In this document: piece after piece, positions 15,651 through 25,797 of the stretch
Layout: every line of letters begins with the position of its first letter
How positions within the stretch are numbered: position 1 is the first letter of the stretch
Source of the DNA: Lachnospiraceae bacterium
GTDB taxonomy: Bacteria > Bacillota > Clostridia > Lachnospirales > Lachnospiraceae
Reading direction: 5' to 3'
DNA: 46,139 bases
Assembly: GCA_024684675.1 (NCBI GenBank)
Contig: JAIKWO010000049.1
Coordinates: 1 to 46,139, forward strand
Translations under genes and position numbers: made by a program
Notes under the pieces: model-generated
The model's database searches: none
What the model was told of the DNA's origin: nothing
What the model saw: the letters and a program-made list of their open reading frames with translations, nothing else

Positions 15651-16517
15651 CTATTCCACAGCCTGCTTGGTCTGCTTGATCACAAGGACTTCCTCAAGAT
15701 GACGGAAGTCAACAGCAGGCGTCAGACGCCCCGATTTCGTCAGGTTATTGGAATCCGTTTCAATTGAACTGATATAACCGATCAGAATACCGGGTAAGTA
15801 TTTGTCACTGATATTGGAGGTAACAACTTTGTCACCTATCACAACTGAATTCTCATTGTCTACGAGCTGACTGAAACTGATCACGCTATCCGCCATCAAT
15901 TCCAGATCACCGGAAACGATCAGGTTGTCAGCTGTAGAGAGAACCATGCCGCTCACATTTGCATTGTCATTGATGATGGAATTGACTTTGGCCCAATTCT
16001 CACCGACTGATACGATACGACCGACAAGACCGCTTCCCGCGATCACATTCATATCAACGGTCAGACCGTCCGCTTCCCCTTTATTGATCGTAAAGGAATG
16101 AAACCAGTTGCCACCGTCCCAACCAATGATCCGCGCACCAACCTTTTTGAGGTTCGAATATTCCTCGTCAAGTTCATAAAGTTTGCGAAGATCGTTGAGC
16201 TCGTATTTATCCTGTTGCAACTGCGTGTTTTCGATCGTCAGATCTGCCACCTGTTGCTTCAGGTTTTTATTTTCTGCCAAAAGATCTCTGATCTGTGCCA
16301 GCTCATCGCCTTTTTCAGAAAGCCAACCACCGACCGCAGCGATTCCGTTTTGAAAAGGAACCGTCACATAACCCGCGGCGAATTGAAGCGGCCCGCCGAA
16401 AAGATCTGTATGAAACGTGACAGTCATCAAAACAACACAGATGATTGTTAAGATCAAAAGCAGATATTTACTTGGCAGGGTGAATTTTTCACCTTTTTTC
16501 TTTACGATGGGACTCAT
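15651..16517 (-). CDS. mreC: Rod shape-determining protein MreC
   Basis: A 288-residue bitopic protein. It has a basic N-terminus, one membrane helix (about 18-38), a coiled coil rich in Leu, Glu and Asn (about 62-110), then two beta-barrel domains marked by ARIIGWDGGNWFHSFTINKG and GLVGRIVSVGENWAKVNSI. It binds PBP2 and activates the elongasome. The ATG overlaps the mreB stop as ATGA and has only a weak binding site, so translation is probably coupled. Confidence 0.94.
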   Translation of the reverse strand: MSPIVKKKGEKFTLPSKYLLLILTIICVVLMTVTFHTDLFGGPLQFAAGYVTVPFQNGIAAVGGWLSEKGDELAQIRDLLAENKNLKQQVADLTIENTQLQQDKYELNDLRKLYELDEEYSNLKKVGARIIGWDGGNWFHSFTINKGEADGLTVDMNVIAGSGLVGRIVSVGENWAKVNSIINDNANVSGMVLSTADNLIVSGDLELMADSVISFSQLVDNENSVVIGDKVVTSNISDKYLPGILIGYISSIETDSNNLTKSGRLTPAVDFRHLEEVLVIKQTKQAVE

Positions 16518-17527
16518 CTGCTCTTCATGCCCTCGATGGAATACGCAACAGATTTGTAATTATCATCTTTGATGATCTTGGAAAGACCGATCGCAACAGA
16601 CGCGATGGGCTGTTCAGCCATGTTGACCTGAAGCCCGGTTCCTTTGCTGATCATCTCACCGAAATGATTCACCTGAGAAGCACCGCCGGTCAAATAAATT
16701 CCGTGACGATAAATATCCGCGCCCAGTTCAGGCGGCGTTCTTTCCAAAATTACTTTGATGTTGTCCATGATCACCTTGAACTGCTCTTTTAAGGTGTCAT
16801 CGATTAGTTTTGTCGGGATCTCTCGTTCTACAGGAAGACCAGATTCAAGGTCACGCCCATATACAACAGCTCCTTTTCCTTCTTTTTCAAGTTCGGTTAG
16901 GGACGTCTTGACATTTTCTGCTGTCTTGCTACCGATGATCAGGCTGTATTCCTGCCGAACAGCTGCCCGGATTGCTTCGTCAAATTTCTTTCCGCCTGTG
17001 TTGATCAGATGGCTCAAAACAATACCGCCGAGAGACAAAATGGAGATCTCGGTCGTATCATACCCGACATCAACAAGCAGAACACCTTGCGAGTTCTTTA
17101 CATCAATATTGACGCCAAGCCCATCTGCGATCGCTTTTTCGACGATCATAATCTTCTTGGATTTTAGATTTGCATCTTTGATCAAGTCAAAAAAAGCTCG
17201 CTTCTCCACTTCCGTAACATCTGTCGGAACGGCAATGTAATACTCCGCAGGTTTAATGGAGCCATCCATCTGATCCGTTACGAAGTGGCGAATAAGCGTT
17301 TCCATATTCTTGATGTCAGCGATAACACCGTTGCAAAGCGGGTATGAAATATGAATGTTTCCGGGTGCTTTTTCATACATCTCAAAAGCAGAGTCACCAT
17401 ATGCAAACAGTGTATTTTTATTCTCGATCGCAATCATATTCTTTTCGACCATGATGCTGTCGCTGTTTCTGTTGTATATTTTGATATTACTGGTACCGAG
17501 ATCAATACCAAATGCATTATAAGACAA
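16514..17527 (-). CDS. mreB: Divergent MreB/Mbl-type actin-like protein
   Basis: A 337-residue bacterial actin that guides the elongasome along the membrane. The first phosphate loop is IDLGTSNIKIY and the adenosine motif is LTGGASQV. The second phosphate loop reads VDVGYDTTE, where MreB usually has DIGGGTTE, and the usual EEPMAAAIG helix reads VEKAIADGLG. It is therefore a diverged MreB, of a type I recall from other Lachnospiraceae. The start is TTG at 17527, with AGGAGA 9 bases upstream and no nearby ATG. It heads mreC, mreD and PBP2, which supports the assignment in spite of divergence. A weak internal promoter may lie at 17569-17597. Confidence 0.88.
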   Translation of the reverse strand: MSYNAFGIDLGTSNIKIYNRNSDSIMVEKNMIAIENKNTLFAYGDSAFEMYEKAPGNIHISYPLCNGVIADIKNMETLIRHFVTDQMDGSIKPAEYYIAVPTDVTEVEKRAFFDLIKDANLKSKKIMIVEKAIADGLGVNIDVKNSQGVLLVDVGYDTTEISILSLGGIVLSHLINTGGKKFDEAIRAAVRQEYSLIIGSKTAENVKTSLTELEKEGKGAVVYGRDLESGLPVEREIPTKLIDDTLKEQFKVIMDNIKVILERTPPELGADIYRHGIYLTGGASQVNHFGEMISKGTGLQVNMAEQPIASVAIGLSKIIKDDNYKSVAYSIEGMKSR

Positions 17528-17568
17528 TTGAATATGTCTCCTTTCTACTACAATCGTAAACAAATTTC

Positions 17569-17597
17569 ATTTTATCACAGATACTTAAACCTGTATA
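17569..17597 (-). promoter_or_regulatory. Possible internal promoter ahead of mreB
   Basis: An extended -10 TGATAAAAT (17569-17577) and a weak -35 TATACA (17592-17597) with a 17-base spacer on the minus strand. This is the largest gap (57 bases) in the 30-gene run, so it is the most likely place for the elongasome genes to gain separate expression. Confidence 0.4.
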
Positions 17598-18886
17598 CTT
17601 TTTGCATCAACGATGCCTTCATTCAAGAGACTTTGCAGCGTCATCATAATGCCGAATTTTGCATGCTGCCAGGTGAGCCCGCCCTGGAAGTAGACTGCAT
17701 ATGGCGGCTTGATCGGACCGTCTGCGGAAAGTTCAATGCTTGAACCGGACACAAAGGCGCCGGCGGCCATAATCACAGGCGCATCGTAACCCGGCATATC
17801 CCAAGGCTCCGGCATCAGATAGCTGTCAATCGGAGCCGCCGCCTGAATTCCGCGGCAAAATGCGATCACACCCTCAGGTTTTCCGAATGTAACGGCTTGG
17901 ATGATATCATGGCGGGATTCGGATCCGTTCGGAACAACCGCAAAGCCCAGACGTTCATAGATATTTGCGGCAAAAATCGCCCCCTTTAAAGCATTGGCGG
18001 TTACGGTAGGCGCCATAAAGAATCCCTGATATAACTGCGACAGAATTCCGAGAGAAGCCCCAACTTCCTTCCCGAGTCCCGGGCTCGTAAGACGAAATGC
18101 AGCATTCTCTACGCATTTCCTTGTGCCGGCGATATAACCACCGATCGGCGCAAGGCCGCCGCCGGGATTTTTAATAAGGGATCCGACAATCATATCTGCA
18201 CCGACTTCGGAAGGTTCTTTCGTTTCGACAAATTCGCCGTAGCAATTATCAACCATACAGATCACATCCGGCTTGATCTTTTTAATAAATGCGATCAGCT
18301 CGCCGATACGGGTAACCGAAAGAGTCGGTCTTGTCTGATAGCCTTTGGAACGTTGGATTGTAACAAGTTTTGTTTTGTCAATGATTGCTGCTTTTATGCC
18401 GTCATAATCAAAGCTTCCGTCGGGTTTTAAATCGACCTGCTTATAAGATACGCCGTACTCTTTTAAGGAACCGACGCTATCGCGAATACCGATTACTTCT
18501 TCCAGCGTATCATACGGCTTCCCTACGGGAGAAAGCAACTCATCACCGGGACGGAGGTTGCTCATTAGAGCAAGCGCGAGCGCATGCGTGCCGCAAGTGA
18601 TCTGCGGCCTTACAAGGGCATCTTCTGTCCGGAAGCAGGAAGCATATACTTTTTCCAATGTATCACGGCCGATATCGTTATATCCGTATCCGGTCGTTCC
18701 GAGGAGACAGGCTTCGCTTGCTTTATTTTCCTGCATAGCACGAACGACTTTCAACTGATTATACTCGGCAACGCGGTCAATTTCTTCGAATCGTTCTTTC
18801 AAATCGCCCAGAACAGACGCGCAGTAGCTGTATACTTCATCGGAAATACCGGCCTCTTTATAAGACTTAATGAGTTCTTCTGTCAT
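17585..18886 (-). CDS. PLP-dependent methionine gamma-lyase-like protein (YnbB, 'aluminium resistance')
   Basis: A 433-residue protein of the Cys/Met-metabolism PLP enzyme fold. The cofactor lysine is probably in TIQRSKGYQTRPTLSV (about residue 180), after a CGTHALALAL substrate/cofactor loop near residue 97 and an ICMVDNCYGEFVE strand carrying the expected Asp. The family is annotated both as methionine gamma-lyase and as an aluminium-resistance protein; its physiological reaction is not settled. In many Firmicutes it follows miaA and hfq. Here it overlaps miaA directly as ATGA and no hfq is present. Confidence 0.88.
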   Translation of the reverse strand: MTEELIKSYKEAGISDEVYSYCASVLGDLKERFEEIDRVAEYNQLKVVRAMQENKASEACLLGTTGYGYNDIGRDTLEKVYASCFRTEDALVRPQITCGTHALALALMSNLRPGDELLSPVGKPYDTLEEVIGIRDSVGSLKEYGVSYKQVDLKPDGSFDYDGIKAAIIDKTKLVTIQRSKGYQTRPTLSVTRIGELIAFIKKIKPDVICMVDNCYGEFVETKEPSEVGADMIVGSLIKNPGGGLAPIGGYIAGTRKCVENAAFRLTSPGLGKEVGASLGILSQLYQGFFMAPTVTANALKGAIFAANIYERLGFAVVPNGSESRHDIIQAVTFGKPEGVIAFCRGIQAAAPIDSYLMPEPWDMPGYDAPVIMAAGAFVSGSSIELSADGPIKPPYAVYFQGGLTWQHAKFGIMMTLQSLLNEGIVDAKSIQV

Positions 18887-19848
18887 GATGCTGTGATCAC
18901 CTTTCGTTCTTTCATATCGGAAATCATACGATCCAGAATTCTTTTCGTATCATGATCGTATTCTTTTTTGTCGATCCAAATGACATCTTTTTCTCTTCTA
19001 AACCAGGTAAGCTGCCTTTTAGCAAAATGTCTCGTATCACGTTTGATCCGATAGACCGCATCTTCCATGGTGCATTCTCCCGTAAGCGCTTCGGCAATTT
19101 CTTTGTAACCGAGCGCCTGCATGGAAACCATATCTTTTGTGCACCCCATTTGAAGAAGCGACGATACTTCGGATACAAGTCCCTCTTCCATCATTAGATC
19201 AACGCGCCTGTCAATATTTGCATATATTCTGTCTCTATCGTCATTTAAGACAAAATAGCAGAATCGATACGGAGAAACGTTCTCTCTTTGCACCTGATTG
19301 TGTGAAGAGATTTTTGTTTTTGTCAGTTCATAGAATTCAAGCGCGCGGATCGTTCGCTTGATGTTGTTTGTGTGAATGGCAGCGGCGGCTTCAGGATCAA
19401 CATCAAAAAGGCGGGCGTGAAGTGCCTCTGCTCCTTCTTTTGCAGCCAGTTCTTCCAAACGGGCACGTATTTCATGATTTTCGCCGTTGTCCGTAAAATC
19501 GATAGCATACAGAACGGACTGAATGTAAAAACCGGTTCCGCCGGTCAGAATGGGTATGCGACCTTTCTCATAGATCTTGCCCATCGCTTCTTTAGCAAGC
19601 TGCTGAAAAAGCGTAATGTTAAAAGCGATCGTAGGCTCCATGATATCTATCAGATGATGCGGAACGCCTTCCATCTCCTCTTTTTTGATCTTAGCGGAAC
19701 CGATATCCATTCCGCGGTAAACCTGAACGGAATCGGCGGAAATGATCTCTCCGTCTATTCTTTTTGCAAGCGCGATCGACAAAGCTGTCTTGCCAACCGC
19801 TGTCGGGCCGGTCAAAATGACCAGCGGCTTCTTTTCATGATCAATCAT
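18883..19848 (-). CDS. miaA: tRNA dimethylallyltransferase
   Basis: A 321-residue enzyme that adds a dimethylallyl group to N6 of A37 in tRNAs reading UNN codons. The P-loop GPTAVGKTALSIAL (about 13-26), DSVQVYRGMDIGSAK (39-53), the conserved LTGGTGFYIQ and the QALGYKEIAEAL segment are all present. The product is the substrate of MiaB, encoded five genes upstream in the same run. It overlaps mutL by 4 bases (ATGA) and the PLP lyase by 4 bases. Confidence 0.96.
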   Translation of the reverse strand: MIDHEKKPLVILTGPTAVGKTALSIALAKRIDGEIISADSVQVYRGMDIGSAKIKKEEMEGVPHHLIDIMEPTIAFNITLFQQLAKEAMGKIYEKGRIPILTGGTGFYIQSVLYAIDFTDNGENHEIRARLEELAAKEGAEALHARLFDVDPEAAAAIHTNNIKRTIRALEFYELTKTKISSHNQVQRENVSPYRFCYFVLNDDRDRIYANIDRRVDLMMEEGLVSEVSSLLQMGCTKDMVSMQALGYKEIAEALTGECTMEDAVYRIKRDTRHFAKRQLTWFRREKDVIWIDKKEYDHDTKRILDRMISDMKERKVITAS

Positions 19849-21731
19849 GTTACGATCCTGTTGAATTTTTTCTCCATCTCATACTTGCTGATCGTGATGA
19901 TGGTAGGGCGTCCGTGCGGACAATGGTACGGATTATCAAGCTCCATTAACTCGTCGATCAGTTTTTCTGCTTCAGGCAAAGAAAGGTGCATATTTCCTTT
20001 TACTGCCGCTTTGCAAGCCATAGACGCAATTTTTGACCTGATAACGGAAGGTTCACCCTTGATAGGCCCTTCCAAAAGCTCATCCATAATATCCAGAAAA
20101 AGCTCTTTTTCGCTGCAACCAAAAAGTTCCGTAGGAACACTTCTGATCGCATATTCATTTCCGCCGAATGGCTCGGTTTCGAATCCAAGAGCGGCAAAAA
20201 CATCTCGGAATTCATGATATACCGCTTCTTCCTGCCCGGATAATGAAACAATAATGGGTGGATTGATCGATTGTGCGGCAACAAAACCGGATTCAACCTG
20301 CTTTAAGATACGTTCGTATTTGATCTTCTCATGCGCCGCATGCTGATCGATCAAAAGCAGTTTTTCTTCAAACTCGATCAGCCAGTAGGTATCAAAAACC
20401 TGACCGATGATACGATAATCATTCCGGCGATCTTTCTGTAGTATCTTTTCTTCAAAAAGATTCATCTGCGTTGGCTTTTCAACAACGATCGCTTCTGCTT
20501 TTTTGATCACGTTGCCTGATAATGTATTGACCGGATCGGTCACGGAAAGCGGTTTAAATGCGCTTTCAGACTGCCCCTTTGGAGGCTCTACGCTATTGAC
20601 TTCTTCAGTCAACAATTGCAGGCTTTCTCTTTTCTTGGCTTCAACCTCAAACGGCTCCGGCATATAAACCTTTTCGCTTAGCGGTTTTGACGCAGTTGCT
20701 GTTTCCTTCGGAGTATCGCCGGGAAGCGAAGCCGTTTTGATCATTTCTTTATGTGCGAGTGTCTCCGAAACAGCATGCGCAATCCATTCTGCGATCTTAT
20801 TCTGTTCGTCAAAGCGAACTTCCCATTTGGCAGGATGTACATTAACATCAAGGCGCGTCGGCGGAAGCGTAATATGAATCACATAAAGCGGAAACTTATG
20901 CTGCATCAGATATCCACCATATCCTTCTTCTACTGCTTTGGCGATCAACTTGCTTTTTATGAAACGACCGTTGATAAAACACGTTTCAAAATTGCGGTTG
21001 GCACGCGTGATCGTAGGCGTACCCAAAAATCCGGTGATACGCAGGAATTCATTTTCAAAACGGATCGGCACGATCTCATTTGCCGCATCGCGCCCATAGA
21101 TCCGATAGATGATCTCTTTTAAATCGCCATTTCCGGATGTATGAAAACGGATCTGACCGCTTTGCATGAATTTAAAGGATATTTCAGGATGCGACATCGC
21201 AAGATGCTGCATCAGTTCTACGATTGCACTGGTTTCTGTCTGCGGTGTTTTTAAAAATTTACGCCTTGCCGGTACATTAAAAAAGAGATTGCGAACAATG
21301 ATCGTCGTTCCTTCCGGAGCACCGATTTCTTCCTTCTCTGCCTCTTCACCGCCGTTAATCACATACCGGACACCTGTCAGATCATTGGCGATCTTCGTGA
21401 TCATCTCCGTCTGAGAGACCGCACTGATACTGGACAGCGCTTCACCTCGAAAGCCCAGACTCTTAATTTCCAAAAGATCGTCTGCTGTACGGATCTTACT
21501 GGTAGAGTGGCGAAGGAATGCCTTGGCAACCTGATCTTTAGGAATACCACAGCCGTTATCCGTCACACGGATCATGGCAATCCCGCCATCTTTGATCTCG
21601 ACCGTAATGTTGTCTGCACCGGAATCCATGGCATTTTCTACCAATTCCTTTACAACACTTGCGGGGCGTTCAACCACTTCGCCGGCTGCGATCTGATCGA
21701 TCGTTTGATGATCCAGTACCTTAATCTCCAT
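19845..21731 (-). CDS. mutL: DNA mismatch repair protein MutL (endonuclease type)
   Basis: A 628-residue repair protein. The N-terminal GHKL ATPase has ELVENAMDSGA, DNGCGIP and GFRGEALSSISAVS. A variable linker spans about 340-430. The C-terminal domain carries the metal-dependent endonuclease motif DQHAAHEKIKYE and the later CPHGRPT block, so this MutL should nick DNA itself, as expected of bacteria without MutH. I chose the ATG at 21731 because AGGTGG lies 5 bases upstream; a GTG 9 bases earlier is in frame. It lies 2 bases after mutS. Confidence 0.96.
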   Translation of the reverse strand: MEIKVLDHQTIDQIAAGEVVERPASVVKELVENAMDSGADNITVEIKDGGIAMIRVTDNGCGIPKDQVAKAFLRHSTSKIRTADDLLEIKSLGFRGEALSSISAVSQTEMITKIANDLTGVRYVINGGEEAEKEEIGAPEGTTIIVRNLFFNVPARRKFLKTPQTETSAIVELMQHLAMSHPEISFKFMQSGQIRFHTSGNGDLKEIIYRIYGRDAANEIVPIRFENEFLRITGFLGTPTITRANRNFETCFINGRFIKSKLIAKAVEEGYGGYLMQHKFPLYVIHITLPPTRLDVNVHPAKWEVRFDEQNKIAEWIAHAVSETLAHKEMIKTASLPGDTPKETATASKPLSEKVYMPEPFEVEAKKRESLQLLTEEVNSVEPPKGQSESAFKPLSVTDPVNTLSGNVIKKAEAIVVEKPTQMNLFEEKILQKDRRNDYRIIGQVFDTYWLIEFEEKLLLIDQHAAHEKIKYERILKQVESGFVAAQSINPPIIVSLSGQEEAVYHEFRDVFAALGFETEPFGGNEYAIRSVPTELFGCSEKELFLDIMDELLEGPIKGEPSVIRSKIASMACKAAVKGNMHLSLPEAEKLIDELMELDNPYHCPHGRPTIITISKYEMEKKFNRIVT

Positions 21732-21733
21732 AA

Positions 21734-24397
21734 TTACCACCTGTTCTTCAGCTGATTCTGAAATCTGTAAAGGGTGTTCAATGCATCTAAAGGTGTCATG
21801 GAAGAGATATCAACCTCTTCGAGTTCTTTTAAAATATCTTCGTCTTTGACAGTATCAAACAAGGACATCTGCGTCAGATCCACTTCATCGTATTTTTTGA
21901 TCTTCCCCTTGGAGATCTTCACATTGCCGACAATGTCCTGGACTTTATCCGTGATGTCATTATCGGATAATTGCTCAACGATCTCTTTTGCCCTGTCAAT
22001 GATCATGTCCGGAACACCGGCAAGCTTGGCAACCTGTATTCCGTAACTTTTATCGGCACCGCCTTTTACGATTTTGCGTAGGAAGACAATATCATCGCCT
22101 TTTTCCTTGACAGCGATACAATAGTTGTTCACATTATCCATCTTGCCTTCGAGCTCGGTCAATTCATGGTAATGCGTCGCAAACAACGTTTTAGCTCCTA
22201 AAAGCTTTCGATTGCTGATATGCTCGATCACTGCCCAGGCGATTGACAAGCCGTCAAATGTTGATGTACCACGTCCAATCTCGTCCAGAATCAAAAGACT
22301 GTTCTTGGTTGCATTACGAAGGATATTTGCGACCTCGTTCATTTCGACCATAAAGGTGCTTTGACCGCTTGAAAGATCGTCGGACGCCCCGACGCGTGTA
22401 AAAATCCTGTCAACGATACCGATATCGGCTGATTTTGCAGGGACAAAACTGCCGATCTGCGCCATTAAAACAATTAACGCGACTTGTCGCATATATGTCG
22501 ATTTGCCCGCCATATTGGGGCCTGTAATAACGGAAATACAGTGTTTTCCATTATCAAGGAATGTATCGTTTGCAATGAAGAGATCGTTCGACATCATCTG
22601 TTCGACAACCGGATGACGACCATCTTTGATCTTGATGATACCCTTTTCATTCAAATCCGGTCTGACAAACTGATTACGTTCTGCCACGTAACTGATGGAA
22701 GCAAGCGCATCAAGCATTGCAATTGCCTTTGCAGTCTTTTGAATACGGTTCATTTCATCCGAAACCGCATCGCGGACATTGCAAAAGAGATCGTATTCCA
22801 ATGCACAAAGCTTTTCCTCCGCATTCAGGATCGTGTCTTCCAGTTCTTTTAACTTCGGTGTTGTATATCGCTCTGCATTGGTCAGCGTCTGTTTCCTGAT
22901 ATAATCATCCGGAACCTGTTGAATAAAAGCGTTCGTCACTTCAAGATAGTAGCCGAAAACGCGGTTGTATTTGATACGGAGATTTTTGATCCCTGTCCGC
23001 TGCTTCTCTTTTTCTTCAAGGGCAGCAAGCCAGTTCTTTCCTTCAGTCTTTGCTTTTCGGAGGGTATCGACTTCATCTGAAAACCCGTCGCGGATTATGC
23101 CGCCTTCGCGAATCGTAAGCGGAGGCTCATCCATAAAAGCCTCTCTGATCAAACCCGCAATATCCTGTAAACCGTCAATCGATTCGTTGATCTTGGAGAG
23201 TAAAACACTCTTAACATCAGAAAGAACCGTCTTGATCGGCGGCATCATCTCTAAAGAGGATGCAAAAGCAAGCATGTCTCGCGGGTTTGCAGATTTGTAA
23301 CTGACTTTTCCAAGAAGTCTTTCAAGATCATAAACGGGTTGCAGATACTCTCTGATCTCATCCCTTGATACTGCATCATGGCAAAGCTCATCAACCGCAT
23401 CTAATCGGTTCTCGATTTCTGTTTTATCGATCAGCGGTTGTTCTATCCATGTACGCAAGCAACGCGCGCCCATAGCTGTCTTTGTTTTGTCAAGAACCCA
23501 CAGAAGCGAACCGCGTTTCTGCTTCTCGCGCATCGTTTCAGTCAGTTCCAGATTGCGTCTTGTCGCGGAATCAAGAAGCATATATTTGCTTACAAGATAA
23601 GGTGTCAGGTGCGTAAAATGCGAAAGTGAAGTTTTCTGCGTCTCATATAAGTACTGCAAAAGGCTGCCGGCAGCGATCATCCCGCTTGGAAAATCATCCA
23701 GTCCGAGACCCGAAAGCGATCCGACGGAAAAATGCTTTTGCAGGCAATTGATACAGTTATTATCATCAAAGTACTCCGGGCCAAGCGGATAGATCACAAT
23801 CCCGAGTCTTGAACGTATGTCATTAAGATCAAAACCACTGACAGTAAAAGCTTCGTTACAAATAATCTCGGATGGATGATACTGCGTGATTTCATCCATT
23901 ACTTTCTTAAGGTCCTCAACCTCCGTCAGATAATAATCTCCAGTTGTTACATCTGCGACAGAAATACCGATCCTGCCAACTAGGAACGCGATCGACATAA
24001 GAAAATTGTTTCGGCTCTCTTCCATCGCTTGAATATTTAGGTTTGTACCGGGTGTAACAATTCTGGTGACCTCACGTTTGACAAGCCCTTTAGCAAGTTT
24101 GGGGTCCTCAACCTGCTCACAGATGGCTACTTTATATCCTTTGGAAACCAGCTTGTTCAAGTATGCATCGACTGCATGAAAAGGCACGCCGCACATCGGC
24201 GCTCGTTCCTCCAAGCCACAGTTTTTGCCGGTCAATGTGATTTCAAGTTCTCTTGATGCCGTGATTGCATCGTCAAAAAACATTTCGTAGAAATCACCCA
24301 GTCGGTAAAAAAGTATGCAATCCTTGTATTCTTCTTTTGTTTCAAGATATTTTGCCATCATCGGCGTGATGCCGGCAAGATTTAGGTTCATATCCAT
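21734..24397 (-). CDS. mutS: DNA mismatch repair protein MutS
   Basis: An 887-residue mismatch-recognition ATPase. The N-terminal mismatch-binding domain has the Phe-x-Glu wedge in GDFYEMF (about 34-40). The core and clamp domains follow, then the ATPase with Walker A GPNMAGKSTYMRQ (about 627) and ILDEIGRGTSTFDG. The C-terminus has a short helical tail. Length and motifs fit MutS1. The ATG overlaps the miaB stop as TAATG. Confidence 0.97.
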   Translation of the reverse strand: MDMNLNLAGITPMMAKYLETKEEYKDCILFYRLGDFYEMFFDDAITASRELEITLTGKNCGLEERAPMCGVPFHAVDAYLNKLVSKGYKVAICEQVEDPKLAKGLVKREVTRIVTPGTNLNIQAMEESRNNFLMSIAFLVGRIGISVADVTTGDYYLTEVEDLKKVMDEITQYHPSEIICNEAFTVSGFDLNDIRSRLGIVIYPLGPEYFDDNNCINCLQKHFSVGSLSGLGLDDFPSGMIAAGSLLQYLYETQKTSLSHFTHLTPYLVSKYMLLDSATRRNLELTETMREKQKRGSLLWVLDKTKTAMGARCLRTWIEQPLIDKTEIENRLDAVDELCHDAVSRDEIREYLQPVYDLERLLGKVSYKSANPRDMLAFASSLEMMPPIKTVLSDVKSVLLSKINESIDGLQDIAGLIREAFMDEPPLTIREGGIIRDGFSDEVDTLRKAKTEGKNWLAALEEKEKQRTGIKNLRIKYNRVFGYYLEVTNAFIQQVPDDYIRKQTLTNAERYTTPKLKELEDTILNAEEKLCALEYDLFCNVRDAVSDEMNRIQKTAKAIAMLDALASISYVAERNQFVRPDLNEKGIIKIKDGRHPVVEQMMSNDLFIANDTFLDNGKHCISVITGPNMAGKSTYMRQVALIVLMAQIGSFVPAKSADIGIVDRIFTRVGASDDLSSGQSTFMVEMNEVANILRNATKNSLLILDEIGRGTSTFDGLSIAWAVIEHISNRKLLGAKTLFATHYHELTELEGKMDNVNNYCIAVKEKGDDIVFLRKIVKGGADKSYGIQVAKLAGVPDMIIDRAKEIVEQLSDNDITDKVQDIVGNVKISKGKIKKYDEVDLTQMSLFDTVKDEDILKELEEVDISSMTPLDALNTLYRFQNQLKNRW

Positions 24398-25797
24398 TAC
24401 TGCTCAACTCTTTTTCCAAAATAATAGAATCCATGGCATTCATCCAAAGAAACATTGACGATACTGCCGATCAAAGAGGTATCCCCGGGAAAATGCACAA
24501 GCATGTTGTTGGACATTCGCCCCGTTAAAAGGGATGGGTCATGCTCGTTTGGTTCTTCTACCAGAACGGATTCGATACGCCCCTGTAATAGAAGTGCCTG
24601 CTTTTTGGCCGTCTCCTGAACTACCTTCAAAACACGGTCGAACCCTTCCTTGACGATTTCTTCGGGAACCTGGTTCTCCATTGCTGCAGCAGGGGTCCCG
24701 GTTCGTTTGGAATAAATGAACGTAAAGGCATTATCGAATGAGACATGCTTGATCACATCGATTGTCTCATCCACATCTTCTTTGGTCTCACCCGGAAATC
24801 CGATGATAATATCTGTCGTGATCGCAATATCCGGTATCTCTTTTCTGATCTTATCGGCAAGCGCAAGATAATCTTCTTTTGTATAGCGGCGATTCATTGC
24901 CTTGAGTATACGCGTAGAACCGGATTGAAGCGGCAAATGCAAATGCCTGCAAATCTTCGGAGACGTCTTCATGACCTCAATTAATTCATCGGAAAGATCT
25001 TTCGGATGCGATGTCATGAAACGGATACGCGCAAGACCCTCGATTGCATGAACACGCCTTAACAGTTCAGCAAATGAAATCGGATCGGCCAGATTTTTGC
25101 CATATGAATTAACATTCTGCCCAAGAAGCATAACTTCTTTGACACCGTCTTTGACAAGGGCACGTATTTCTTTTATGATTTCTTCCGGCTCACGGCTTCT
25201 CTCCCGTCCTCTTACATAAGGGACGATACAGTAGCTGCAAAAATTATTACAGCCGAACATGATATTGATACCTGATTTAAAGGGATATTTTCGCTCAACG
25301 GGCAAATCCTCAACAATTTTGTCCGTTTCCTTCCATAGTTCGATGACTGTTTGCGTTTCGGTCAGCGTACGGTACAAAAGCTCGGCAAAACGGAAAATAT
25401 TGTGCGTTCCAAAGATCAGATCAACAAAACGATAGCTCTGGCGGATTTTTTCAACGACCGTTTCTTCCTGCATCATACAACCGCAAAGTGCGATCTTCAT
25501 ATCGGGGTTACGCTTTTTGTAACCATTTAGTACGCCCAGTCTTCCATAAACACGCATATTGGCGTTATCACGCACCGTACAGGTGTTATAAAGGACAAAA
25601 TCCGCGTTCTCATCCTCCGTAATCACGTATCCTGCCTGTTTCAGGATGCCTGTCAGTTTTTCCGAATCTCGCGCATTCATCTGACAGCCGAACGTCGAAA
25701 TGCATGCCGTAAGCGATCTGCCTTTTTCTTCCGCGATCCGTTCGATTAATTTTTTACATTTTTCAATATATTCAAGTTGATTCTCTAATTCGTTCAT
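24397..25797 (-). CDS. miaB: tRNA-2-methylthio-N6-dimethylallyladenosine synthase
   Basis: A 466-residue radical-SAM methylthiotransferase that converts i6A37 to ms2i6A37 in tRNA. The N-terminal domain has the three cysteines that hold the auxiliary cluster (STFGCQMNARDSEKL, NTCTVRDNA, LCGCMM). The radical-SAM cluster motif is FGCNNFCSYCIVPYVRGRE (about 180-198), and a C-terminal TRAM domain is present. It works after MiaA, in the same run. The start overlaps the cyclo-ligase stop as ATGA, with AGGT upstream. Confidence 0.96.
   Translation of the reverse strand: MNELENQLEYIEKCKKLIERIAEEKGRSLTACISTFGCQMNARDSEKLTGILKQAGYVITEDENADFVLYNTCTVRDNANMRVYGRLGVLNGYKKRNPDMKIALCGCMMQEETVVEKIRQSYRFVDLIFGTHNIFRFAELLYRTLTETQTVIELWKETDKIVEDLPVERKYPFKSGINIMFGCNNFCSYCIVPYVRGRERSREPEEIIKEIRALVKDGVKEVMLLGQNVNSYGKNLADPISFAELLRRVHAIEGLARIRFMTSHPKDLSDELIEVMKTSPKICRHLHLPLQSGSTRILKAMNRRYTKEDYLALADKIRKEIPDIAITTDIIIGFPGETKEDVDETIDVIKHVSFDNAFTFIYSKRTGTPAAAMENQVPEEIVKEGFDRVLKVVQETAKKQALLLQGRIESVLVEEPNEHDPSLLTGRMSNNMLVHFPGDTSLIGSIVNVSLDECHGFYYFGKRVEQ

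Noticed and set aside
19372-20217. 281-codon open frame on the plus strand
   Set aside because: Antisense to miaA and mutL, which are certain. No binding site or recognisable protein.
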